DNA of 64,000 nucleotides from Undaria pinnatifida. Its lineage: Eukaryota; Sar; Phaeophyceae; Laminariales; Alariaceae. The stretch spans positions 2,568,501-2,632,500 of the forward strand of contig JABAKD010000002.1 in NCBI GenBank assembly GCA_012845835.1. The letters run 5' to 3'. The translations under genes and the position numbers were made by a program. The notes beneath the pieces were generated by a model. It made no database searches, was not told where the DNA came from, and saw only the letters and a list, made by a program, of their open reading frames with translations. Positions 22,121-64,000 of the stretch are shown here, in pieces. Within the stretch, counting starts at the first letter, position 1; the number at the start of each line of letters is the position of its first letter.

Positions 22121-23230
22121 ATGTATGCACACCTAGGTGCGTGCGCACATAGCAAGTCATGCACACCTACCTATCTTACTCTCGCACTCGTGTGGTGCAA
22201 GGTTGACTCGTTGTGCGCTCTGCCAAAGGAAAAGGGTGAAGAGGTGACCGCTTCGGCACGAAAGAAAAAAAACACCCGTAGGGACCCTTATCGGTGTACA
22301 AAAGCCATGCGCCCCTACCCAAAGTACTGGATTTCATACGTACACACCCTGATCCCACCCCCTGTGATATTTGGGCTAGGTTAGGGCTTAGGCTTCTGGT
22401 CGAGTTGGGACCTGGTACCAGATATATCAAAACACTGCTATGTACTACTTCTGCAGTAGTAATACATTAAATATGTTTACATATACTGTATAATATTTTG
22501 AACAAATTTGACCCTTAGCAGGGGTTAGGCCGGGTCGACATACTTACGCATCCGTATACAACGGCAGCTTCCAGAGGCTTGCGCTGCCGGAGTGGTAACG
22601 GGGACCGCCGGTAGGGACAGCTCACGCTCTCGCCATAGTGGGAACCGAAGGACACTCCAGCTAGCGCTGGATTGCGAAGGCAGTTGAGTTAAATCGACAC
22701 ACGACGTGTATGAAAATACGTGGAAGTGTGGTGAGCTTTTAACCCCTCTAGAGCCCCCGAACCCCTCCCTATACTAAAGCCACGTAATTTTGTCCCCAAA
22801 AACGGGTTTCCAGTTGTAAAGGGGTCGAGGTTTATTTTTCCTCATCCGCCGGAGGATAAAAAAAACAAAACAAACAAACAAACAAACAAACAAATTTTGA
22901 CTACAGCAGTAGTAGTGTACCGATGTACCTGGCACCAGGTCCCAGCCCGACCAGGAGCCTAAGCCCTAACTAACCTAGCCCGAATATCACAGGGGGTGGG
23001 ATGAGGGTGTGTTTATATCAAAATTCAGTACTTTGGGTAGGGGTGCATGGCTTATGGACACCGATAAGGGTCGCCAAGGGCGTTTTTTTTTTTTCTTGTC
23101 CCGAAGCGGTCACCTTTTCACCCTTTTCCTTTGGCAGACCGCACAACAAGTCAACCTTGCACACGAGTGTGAGAGTAAGATAGGTAGGTGTGCATGGCTT
23201 ATAAGCGCACCTAGGTGCGTGCATACATTT
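22121..23230. mobile_element. Foldback element with arms of about 310 bp
   Basis: Arm 22,121-22,430 and arm 22,921-23,230 are inverted copies. Examples: ACACCTAGGTGCGTGCGCAC against GCGCACCTAGGTGCGTGCAT, and CTGATCCCACCCCCTGTGAT against ATCACAGGGGGTGGGATGAG. The spacer holds reversed repeat F and repeat E. Confidence 0.8.
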
Positions 23231-24039
23231 TTTTTCGTTTTTTTACGCATACGGCTATGCAGGAGTACAGGTGGAGACATGGTTCGGCGCCTGCACCTGC
23301 CTACCGGCCGCCTCCTGCCGACCCACTGGTTGTGCGGTTGGCGGATGGACTGGATGTTTGGTAGATGGGTGAAACTAGCTGGGTGGTGTAAGGAGGACAC
23401 ACACACCTGATCAGTTGCTGATCAGTTGCAGGCGGCAAGAAAAAATAGAGGACGTACGATACCCACTGCTGTATATCCTTCATGAGGACATACTACCCCG
23501 TAAGGCTTGCGATCGGAGTATCACACACAGCTTGCCAAGACGAGTTTCGACGAAATCCTCGATCTCGCAGTTGTGTTTGCGTAGTGCATTATTATTTTTT
23601 AATGAATGAAAATAATAAAGGACGTATAGGGCGCGCGCGGGGGGGGGGGGGGTGACCGGGAACAAACGATGATTGGAATTGAGTGAAGCACCAGCAGTAC
23701 CACCTCACGATACAACACATAACACGGATGAAATCACACCCTGGTGATAACTTTTTGACTGTTGAAAATACTATCACCGGGGGTGCTTTTATAGGGGTGT
23801 GTGGTATCTAGCGTACCCCCGGTGATGAGCACCATGCACAGGAGCCCAGCAGCTGGGGTGTTTGATAACGAGGAGGTGTGCTACCGGTTGCTATTGAGTG
23901 CGAACACACTCGGCCAGATGACAGGGGGGGAATAATGAGGTGTGGTGGCGGTATGTTTTGATCACCAAGGAGTGGGACCAGACCCCGGCCAGATAGCAGG
24001 ATGTGTGATGGTAAGGGGAGTGTTGCAGGGGCTGTGCGA
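23231..24039. repeat. Intergenic mosaic, repeat A (-) at 23,510-23,580
   Basis: GGTTCGGCGCCTGCACCTGC (23,280-23,300) recurs near 25,655. GGGGGTGC and ACCCCCGGTGAT motifs (23,775-23,830) recur at 25,475-25,490. No gene. Confidence 0.5.
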
Positions 24040-24870
24040 ACAAGGGGGGGGGGTGTACGCAGTTTGTGCATGGCCGTAGTCGTATGCCCGTCGATCCTCC
24101 CTTCCCTACTATGCCGGGACGGAGCACGTCGGGTTTTCCACCAACCAGGCAGACATTGCCTGCACCAAGCGCGATGCGCCGTGAGTTGTTCGGCGGGTCG
24201 CATGAAGGATGAACTGCATCCTCCCAAGATCCGCTCGTAGGACGGACTTCGGCACCTTGTTCCTACTTTCTTATGGATGACAGCGACCAGTGAGTTACGT
24301 TGTTTTTTGGTGTAGCCACTCCAGAGACAGCAATGGGTACTACTAGTTTGTAGCCGCGAGTTGGTTAGTAGTGGGAACGGGAGAACTCTATGCTGTACAA
24401 TTGATGCTGTAGTTGAGTGGATACGCGCGGCCACGTGAGTTCAGTTTGCACATTGGATCATGTCACTAGTGCGCCTTCTTCGTTATCGTGCGTTTTAGGT
24501 GGGAAATCGTAGTATTCTCCGGACGAGTTTTGATTTGATTTGATTTTTCGGATCTTCCTAGGGCTCCAGCACCTTTGGGTGACCACGGACTCTTTAGAGT
24601 TTTTTCAAGAGTTAATGTGAGACAACAACAACTACTGCAGTATGTAACTGCCTCGCGGGTGCCTTACCATATTCACACTACGTGATGCGATCATTCCCCT
24701 TGGGCGGAGTTAGGGTTCTCCACCCCGCACAATATGATCTACCAGGCAACTCGATAACCATCGTGGTGACCGCCAAAAAACAAAACAAAAAAAAACGGCA
24801 CCCTGGTTGTCTAGCTCACGCAGTGATTGGCATGATTTACAGCGTCGTTGCCAACCAACGCCAGCCCCAA
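24040..24870 (-). repeat. Reversed repeat C, repeat L and repeat C 5' part
   Basis: C at about 24,040-24,320; L at 24,350-24,630; 24,645-24,870 is the reverse of the leader found at 34,490-34,670 (TGATCTACCAGGCAACTCGA). Confidence 0.7.
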
Positions 24871-25440
24871 CACACACAACGATTTACAGCGTCGGTGCCA
24901 ACCGAGGCTAACTATTTTATGGAACGGGGGAACAAGGGGGTGTGTTAACAAAGGGTGTGCTAACGCATGAGACGCATTGGTCTGAAACCATCTTGTCTTT
25001 CCATGCGCACGCGATTCCGGTGATGGTAGGGCATCCGCTTGAAAACCCGGGGATGGCATGAAACGAAAACGCCTTTCTGCGATACTGGAGACCGGCTACC
25101 GGTACCACATTCGACGGCGAATCTCCCGCAACTCCCGAGGGTTGCATTTCAGAGGCCTGGTCCCACGGAAAAACCGACTGCTCACATCTTGATATGAAGC
25201 ACGCCTTTCTGGTCCGCACCCAGCACAAATCATACCGTTGCGATGACGCCGTAGCGCTGCGCGCTGGTTTGTAACGATAAGCTCCGTCATCTTCAGGAAA
25301 GGCGGGGAATGAGACGAACGGAATTCGCACGTCTTACTCCACTATGTTTTCGCATGCGGCGAGCTTACTATTAATATTAGTCGCCTTAGAAGGTTGGGCC
25401 TAACCGGGTGTGATTCTTTGGAATTTGATATGTTTCCAGG
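24871..25440. other. Intergenic, unrecognised open frames on the minus strand
   Basis: Minus-strand frames in 24,917-25,330 (MTELIVTNQRAALRRHRNG in one) adjoin the repeat C leader, so they may be transposon remnant. No family recognised. Confidence 0.35.
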
Positions 25441-26199
25441 CGTACGTCCGAAGGGGGTGTGGTATTCAACGCACCCCCGGTGATAACGTGACGGTAACCA
25501 AAAAATCCAAAAAATACACCCCCGGATGTTGTTGTATGGGGGGGCTTATTATTCAAGAGGGGTGTGCTATCATCCGTGGTATACGATATGTATACGAGAT
25601 GTATAGGGTAGGGTGATTCCAATTATATCATACGCATACGAGGTGGGAATGTGGTTCGGTGCCTGCACCTGCCTACCTGCCACCTCCCGACCCAAAGGTT
25701 TTGCGTTCACCGTTCGTTGTTGTTGTTGTTGCTCTTGTTGTTGCTGTTGTTGCATCCATTTATACAGACCGAAAAACGACAAGCAGCGCAAGCTAACCAA
25801 TCGTCCAGGAAAGCTTGAGGCATCAATCCGACTGTCGCAATGCCTCACGCTTGCGCCCACAGCTAGCTTCCTGCGTTGAAGTTCGAGCACATCTCCTACA
25901 CCAGCAGCAGCAGCAGCTCGGATTGCATCATGCGGCCGATGCCGTAATCGTCATTTTTTTTTTTGTCAATTTTGGCGTCTCAAGTCCCAATGGGGCTCAC
26001 ACGCATAATCAAGTCCGTGGTCACAGGATAGGCTCCAGTCACGCTGGAGTGGGAGAATACCCCTCGGGAGTTGGATACATACCTAGATCCGTATAATAGC
26101 ATGTGTGTTGCCTTCACATTAAATTGGTTATGTCTACCGAACCATGCATACACCTGGTATTGGTAGAACTGTGCGTCGGCATGACTTGAGTAATAAATT
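25441..26199. repeat. Repeats G and H
   Basis: Repeat G with (GTT)n and (CAG)n at 25,715-25,990, followed at once by repeat H (25,995-26,065). Confidence 0.6.
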
Positions 26200-26460
26200 A
26201 ATTGTTATTCGGACTAGAAGTTAGTCGTTTCCCGAAGGTGCCGACTATCCGACGTAGTAGGTTTCCATACTCGTAGGAAGGATTGTTTAATGTGGGATAT
26301 TATTGGGCGGCGCACCCTCGGCCGGGGGGGACTAATTTGGCTCGCTTCGCTCCTGATTTACGTCGGCAAGTCCGCTGACCAGCTGGTTTCGCCAGCCGAC
26401 TCGCCGACTAATGTCACTTCAGTAGTTTTAAATCGTGAAGTCCAGCCGAATCACAGCTCT
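26200..26460 (+). repeat. Repeat K copy
   Basis: TAATTTGGCT, AGCTGGTTTCGCCAGCCGAC and CCGACTAATGTC; also at 42,530-42,640 and 55,940-56,515. Confidence 0.65.
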
Positions 26461-26835
26461 AGGTATTATAGAACACCCAGTATTTATCCCGAGGCTTTGT
26501 ATCCTAGAGGTACACGAATTATGTGGTCACAGACTGTGAAACAGAGACCCCATGTTACAGAGCGTCCTAAGTCACGATGCTGTTGGAAAAAATAGCGCAC
26601 AACGTGGCAAAATCCTGACCGCAGCAGCACGCAATGACCATGCAGTTGGCGAAACAGCTCACAGCGTATCAAAATCCTTGTAACCATGCGGCAGCAAGCA
26701 GCGGGCACACATGCAGTACGTACCGCAGAGCAAGCAAGATAGAACACCTCCCTCGCACGATACTCAACACCTACGAAGCATCTTTTCTAGACGACGGGAA
26801 CTGTGCCCGAGCTATCGATGTGCAAAATATTATCA
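26461..26835. other. Intergenic, nothing recognised
   Basis: CAGTATCAAAATCCT-like direct repeats only. No gene. Confidence 0.4.
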
Positions 26836-27460
26836 AAAATGAAAATACACTCCGTCTAGCTGTGAGATCGAAGATTTCGTCGAAATTCATATTTGCAAGC
26901 TGTGTGTGATACTCCGATCGCGCGTATTACGAGTTGTGTGTCCTCATTAAGGATACAGGTCGGCGTCTCCCCTTACAACTACAGTGTAGCTATCAGGGTC
27001 AACAGGGTGATATTGTCCTCCTCAAAAACGAGTTTTATAGTTTCCGTGCACAGATCGATTAACACCACCCTGTTGACCCTGATACGAGCTACGTATGACG
27101 GAGGACGATAGTAAATAGGACCAAATACTGTTGGTAAAAATATATAAATATATAGGTTTTTGTATCCACCGTAGGTCCTATTTACTTGGGTCCACCGTAA
27201 TAGTTCTAAGGGGAGTCGCCGACCTGTACCCGTAATAATGAGGACACACACTTATGACGGGAGACCCTAGTAAATAGGACCTACGGTGGACACAAAAACC
27301 TATATATTCATATATTTTTACCAACAGTATTTGGTCCTATTTACTATCGTCCTCCGTAATAGTAACACGCGCGATCGGAGTATCACACACTGCTTTCAAA
27401 GACGAGTTTCGACGAAATCTTACTCTTCGATCTCAGAGCTGGAGTGTATTTTATTTTTTT
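26836..27460. repeat. Repeat A copies interrupted by a foldback MITE
   Basis: Repeat A (+) from 26,840, then reversed A parts at 27,025-27,090, 27,195-27,255 and 27,360-27,460. Confidence 0.7.
27098..27357. mobile_element. Foldback/MITE-like inverted repeat, arms about 88 bp
   Basis: ACGGAGGACGATAGTAAATA opens the left arm and its complement closes the right arm. Inner arm ends read CCGTAGGTCCTATTTA and TAAATAGGACCTACGG. The spacer is reversed repeat A sequence. Confidence 0.8.
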
Positions 27461-28164
27461 TGTAGTATATGTGCACCCCTAGGGGGTGTGCCGACTCGTG
27501 CGACCGCGGGTCCGGTGGTATCAGCTCCGAGGACTTACCCTCGTAGGCTCGGAGTGCGTGTGTCCACAATTCAGTAGTTATTGAAATAGTTATCACACGG
27601 AGGAGTGCCATGTCATCGGCCATATGGACCTTCCCGTACATATCTCAAGAGTCGCGAGAAACGCAAACAGGGGAAGTGGAACTCCCTGACAAATTGTATC
27701 CAACCCTTCTCTCTATGTGCGATAAAATGCCCAACGATACGACCACAGCGGTACAGCAGCGGTACAGGGTGTATATACGCATGTGCACTCCTACTCACGT
27801 TGTATACTACTAGCGGTGTACCGATATACCTTGTGTCAGGTTCCAACCCGACCAGCAGCCTAGCCCTGACCTGCCATGGCCCGAAAATCATACGGGGTGG
27901 GATCAGGGTGTGTACATAAATATAATATTTTGGGTAGGGGTGTGCTGGCTTTATTATCATTATTATTATTATTATCATTATTATCATTATTATCATTATT
28001 ATCATTATCATCATTAATATCATTATTATAATAATTATTATCATTATTATCATTGTTATCATTATTATCATTATTATTATTATTATCATTATCATTATTA
28101 TAATTATTATGATTATTATTATCATTATTATCATTAGTATCATTATCATTATCATTATCATTGT
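27461..28164. repeat. Single foldback arm copy and ATT/ATC microsatellite
   Basis: 27,810-27,955 resembles the right arm of the 22,121-23,230 element (CATACGGGGTGGGATCAGGG). 27,957-28,165 is an imperfect TTATTATCATTA tract. Confidence 0.7.
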
Positions 28165-28490
28165 CTTTTTTTTCCATTTATTTATTTATTTTTCACACAC
28201 ATCTAGATACTTGCCAGCTTCTGGACAAGCCGTGGTCACAGGCGTCGTCCCTTCTCCTCCCCCGGTTCTTGCCTTCAATTTTTATCGCGCATAGGGTTCA
28301 GCAATCCCACTGCTCGTCGATTTTTCATCGGGTGTTGCTAACTCAAGCTCTAGCGCTTTCCGCAAGTCAATTAGTGCGCAAGAAAAAAAGTCCCCACGAA
28401 TCTATACGAGTATGCCCTCGGGGGGATTCGAACTCATGAAACTGACCTATACCAGGCTCTAGGATAACCTGATACGCCACCGGGGCGACC
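28165..28490 (-). mobile_element. tRNA-derived SINE, copy 7
   Basis: Starts with T-run and (TTTA)n tail, body reversed, head ends CGCCACCGGGGCGACC. Inserted at the end of an ATT/ATC microsatellite. Confidence 0.75.
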
Positions 28491-28499
28491 GGCTTATAC

Positions 28500-29455
28500 A
28501 CACCCCCAGCCCTAACCCTAACCCTAGCCCTAGCGCTAGCCCTAGGGATGTGCCAGGAATACATCGTTTTTTCAATCCGACACCTCCTTTTTCGTTGTCT
28601 GCGCCCTCATATGAATGATGTATTGGCCCTTTTGGGAGCCATGCGTACAGACCCACAAGCGACGACGAGCGCGATAGAATCAAGCAAGCGTCTCGGAAAA
28701 TCCTTTTGAGGCAATCCGAGTGTCGTCGTGCCTCACGCTTGACTCTTCACAGCTAGATTTCTGCGTTGCAGTTCGAACACGTCTGCTACACCAGCACTAA
28801 CAGCTATTTATAGGGTTACTTCATGTGCCCGATGCCGTAGTCGGCAGTTTTTTTCGTCAATTTTTGCGTCTTAAGTTGTAAAGTGGTTGATAACCCATTT
28901 GCAACTCCTATAAATGATTACCATGGTATAGTCTAACTCCGAGTGGTTTATACCCATGCCGGGAATGCAGTGCAAAAAGGGTTAACTCGCACAATGAAAT
29001 CCGTTGCCCTGGGAAAAGCTCCAGTCACTCTCTGGAGTCCAAGGGAAAAAACAAAACAAACCACAAGTCCGTATAAATATCATGTGTGTTTTATTCACGT
29101 TAAAAGGGTTCTTTCCACCTAGCCACATTAAAGATTCATGGAGGGGCGTGTCGTCTTGCGGGTTGTATTGATACGGTGATATCATGTCATCCTATTAGTA
29201 GTGCACCATGCTGTCGGCGAGAACAGGTAGGTCACAGCGTCACAAAACATCGCACGCAGAACGCAGCTTGCACGTGATGGCTGGTCGTAGTTTAATCACG
29301 CACGCCGCTTGCGACGCTCTACATCGCAAAGTCACTTGCTTACCAGACATCAGGCGGCTTGCCAAGCTGCATACGTATGATGCAAAGTTGCTTCCAAGAA
29401 AGCTGAGGACTACATACAACCTACTTACGTACTACACTACATCACCGACTCCAAC
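28500..29455. repeat. CCCTAA tract, repeat G, repeat H; no gene
   Basis: Telomere-like CCCTAACCCTAACCCTAGCC at 28,506-28,550; G at 28,640-28,880; H at 28,985-29,070. 29,080-29,455 is unrecognised. Confidence 0.55.
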
Positions 29456-29662
29456 TCAACCCAACCCGACGCAACCCAACCCAACCCAACCCAACCCAAC
29501 CCAACCCAACCCAACCCAACCCAACCCAACCCAACCCAACCCAACCCAACCCAACCCAACCCAACCCAACCCAACCCAACCCAACCCAACCCAACCCAAC
29601 CCAACCCAACCCAACCCAACCCAACCCAACCCAACCCAACCCAACCCAACCCAACCCAACCG
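29456..29662. repeat. (CCCAA)n microsatellite, about 40 units
   Basis: Near-perfect pentanucleotide array, followed by CGCACCGCAC-type pentamers to about 29,712. It generates long artefactual open frames in several frames. Confidence 0.95.
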
Positions 29663-30203
29663 CAACGCACCGGACCGCATCGCACCGCACCGCACCGCAC
29701 CGCACCGCACGACACCGAACCCAAGCAAATATACCTCAACCGAATAACCCAACCCAAGCGTGATGCTGGCGGTTGGTAGTTTTGGTGCTGGTGGTGTTGG
29801 CGGTGAGGCGTTGGTTTTATCAATATCGGTGTTGGTGTTGGTGAGCTGGTGTTGGTGTTGGCTGTGGTTGCGGTGATGGTCACGTTGGCGATGTTTTTTA
29901 CGGTTGTATGCGGCGTTGGTGTTGAGGTTGTTGGTGGTCGTGTTGTTGTTGTTGCAGTAGGGGTCTCTCGAGAAGGCTGTCTGAGATAGGCGGCATCCCG
30001 ATATAAGGCTGTCCATATAGCTCGGCGCCACTGGGGAACTGCAGTCATAACCTGCAAAGAACAGTGCGGAGTCCCCGACAAGGCGGCCATACTGCCACGG
30101 CACACCACCACCTTGCTGGGGGACCCCTACTGTACTGCTGTATCGCTCTTGCGCTCGTACTGACGTGTCTGGTAATTGCTGTGTTTGTGTTTTGGATTGT
30201 CAG
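29663..30203. repeat. GGTGTT tract and repeat O
   Basis: GGTGTTGG-rich at 29,765-29,960. Repeat O at 29,965-30,135 (GATATAAGGC, GTCATAACC, AGTGCGGAGTCCCCGACAAG, CACCACCTTGCTGGGGGACC) matches 53,480-53,765. The 3' end of this stretch is the T-rich acceptor region of exon 1. Confidence 0.6.
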
Positions 30204-63098
<32,895 letters not shown>

Positions 63099-64000
63099 GT
63101 ACATGATAACGCCGTTATACGGACAGACGCCTGCTACGACAGAGGTAGCACTCTTTGGCGAACATTTTTTCTGAGTGACGGGGCTCCTTCAGAGCCCCAA
63201 AACCCCTCCCTATACCAAACCCAAGTAAATTTTTCCCCAACAAGGGTTTCCAGTTGTAAAGGCGTTAAACCCAACCTCGTCGGAATGTTTTTTTTTTGCT
63301 ACATTGTTTTTTTGGTGTACCTAGTCCATATGGTTTCTTGTTGATCGGATTTCTCTTCTGAGTTTTACTCAAGTGAAGAAACTCAGAGAAAAGCAATGGT
63401 TGGTGACCCTCTACCGTCACACGCAGTAGCTTTTGCGATGCTTTCATCCCATAAATAATACCTCAAGTACCAGATAAAGTACCAGGTACCAAATATATTT
63501 CGATGTGTGAGGTGGGCCGCACATTTTTTATAAAATTTTCCAAAACGCGCGGCGAAGCCGCCCTCAGGTCGGACGGAGGCTTAGCCTGGGTTAGGGGTGG
63601 GGTTAGGGTTGGGGTTAGGGTTAGGGTTGGGGTTAGGGTTGGGGTTGGGGTTAGGGTTAGGGTTATGGTTAGGATTAGGGTGGGTCGATGCCCTTTCGCG
63701 ATTTGACAAAAAACACACACACTAAAACACCGAAAACGGGTTAAAGACCTCTATTAAGTGAAATATGTTTGGTACTTTATCTGGTACGTTTTTTTTGTGG
63801 GAAAAAGCCGGTAAAGGCGCCTCGTCGCACGTGTCGACACGTCGACACCCCGATCGACGCTGCCGCGATACTAGAGTGCTAGCGATAATAGTTTTGGATT
63901 TTCTTTGTTTTTGGCTTTTTGATTTTTGGTGTTCCATGTTTTCATTTTGATGTTCGTTTTTCGACGTTTGGTTTATATTTTTTGGTGTTACATTGATAAT
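63099..64000. repeat. Myosin intron 27 (open at right edge): repeats D and E, telomere-like tract
   Basis: D part 63,125-63,190, E 63,186-63,268, then D tail; TTAGGG/TTGGGG tract 63,590-63,680; 63,700-64,000 unrecognised. Confidence 0.6.
63590..63680 (+). repeat. Interstitial telomere-like tract
   Basis: About 13 mixed GGGTTA/GGGGTT hexamers. Similar short tracts at 19,669-19,690, 28,506-28,550 (reverse) and 36,390-36,410. Confidence 0.8.

Noticed and set aside
24917-25330. 137-codon minus frame
   Set aside because: No recognisable domain, next to repeat C; may be a transposon remnant but not supportable as a gene.
27613-28177. Ile/Met/Asn/Asp-rich minus frames
   Set aside because: Microsatellite translation.
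29208-30111. Long frames of PNPTQ or GLGWV repeats around 29.4-30.1 kb
   Set aside because: Pure translation of the CCCAA microsatellite and the GGTGTT tract.

Overview
This is a eukaryotic nuclear window, judged by one long gene with many introns and GT-AG splice sites, a tRNA-derived SINE family, decayed LINE fragments, interstitial TTAGGG-like tracts and abundant microsatellites. The gene style (GC-rich exons of 80-350 nt, introns of about 0.4-2.2 kb, a myosin whose neck leads into ankyrin-like sequence) suggests a stramenopile, most likely a brown alga. The organism is an inference; no marker gene in the window fixes it.

Layout. About 1-30,000 is gene-poor and mosaic. It holds seven of the eight SINE copies, a LINE pseudogene (5,515-6,195), at least a dozen dispersed repeat families (lettered A-O here), foldback elements (22,121-23,230; 27,098-27,357), a hairpin cluster (8,009-8,151), a CCAAT-bearing minisatellite (8,824-9,725) and two weak exon candidates (9,761-9,889; 18,063-18,122). 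From about 30,204 to 63,098, and past the right edge, the plus strand carries one unconventional myosin heavy chain gene. I resolve it into 27 exons with mutually compatible splice phases, totalling 4,323 nt (1,441 codons).

The protein reads in order: N-terminal SH3-like fold, motor with P-loop, switch I, switch II, relay, actin-binding helix, SH1 region and converter, about eight IQ motifs, then the start of an ankyrin-like tail. It has three enlarged surface loops. The largest is a Ser/Gly/Asn-rich loop 2 of about 240 residues encoded inside one 770-nt exon.

The most notable pattern lies in the introns. At several exons, degenerate copies of the exon's own edge, splice site included, occur in tandem in the adjacent intron: exons 19, 20, 21 and 27 (probably 3) on the acceptor side, and exons 5 and 15 on the donor side. 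This looks like intron growth by tandem duplication across exon-intron junctions. Other introns have grown by LINE, SINE, minisatellite and microsatellite insertion or expansion. Exon numbers below follow my model: exon 1 = 30,204-30,284, exon 27 = 62,990-63,098.
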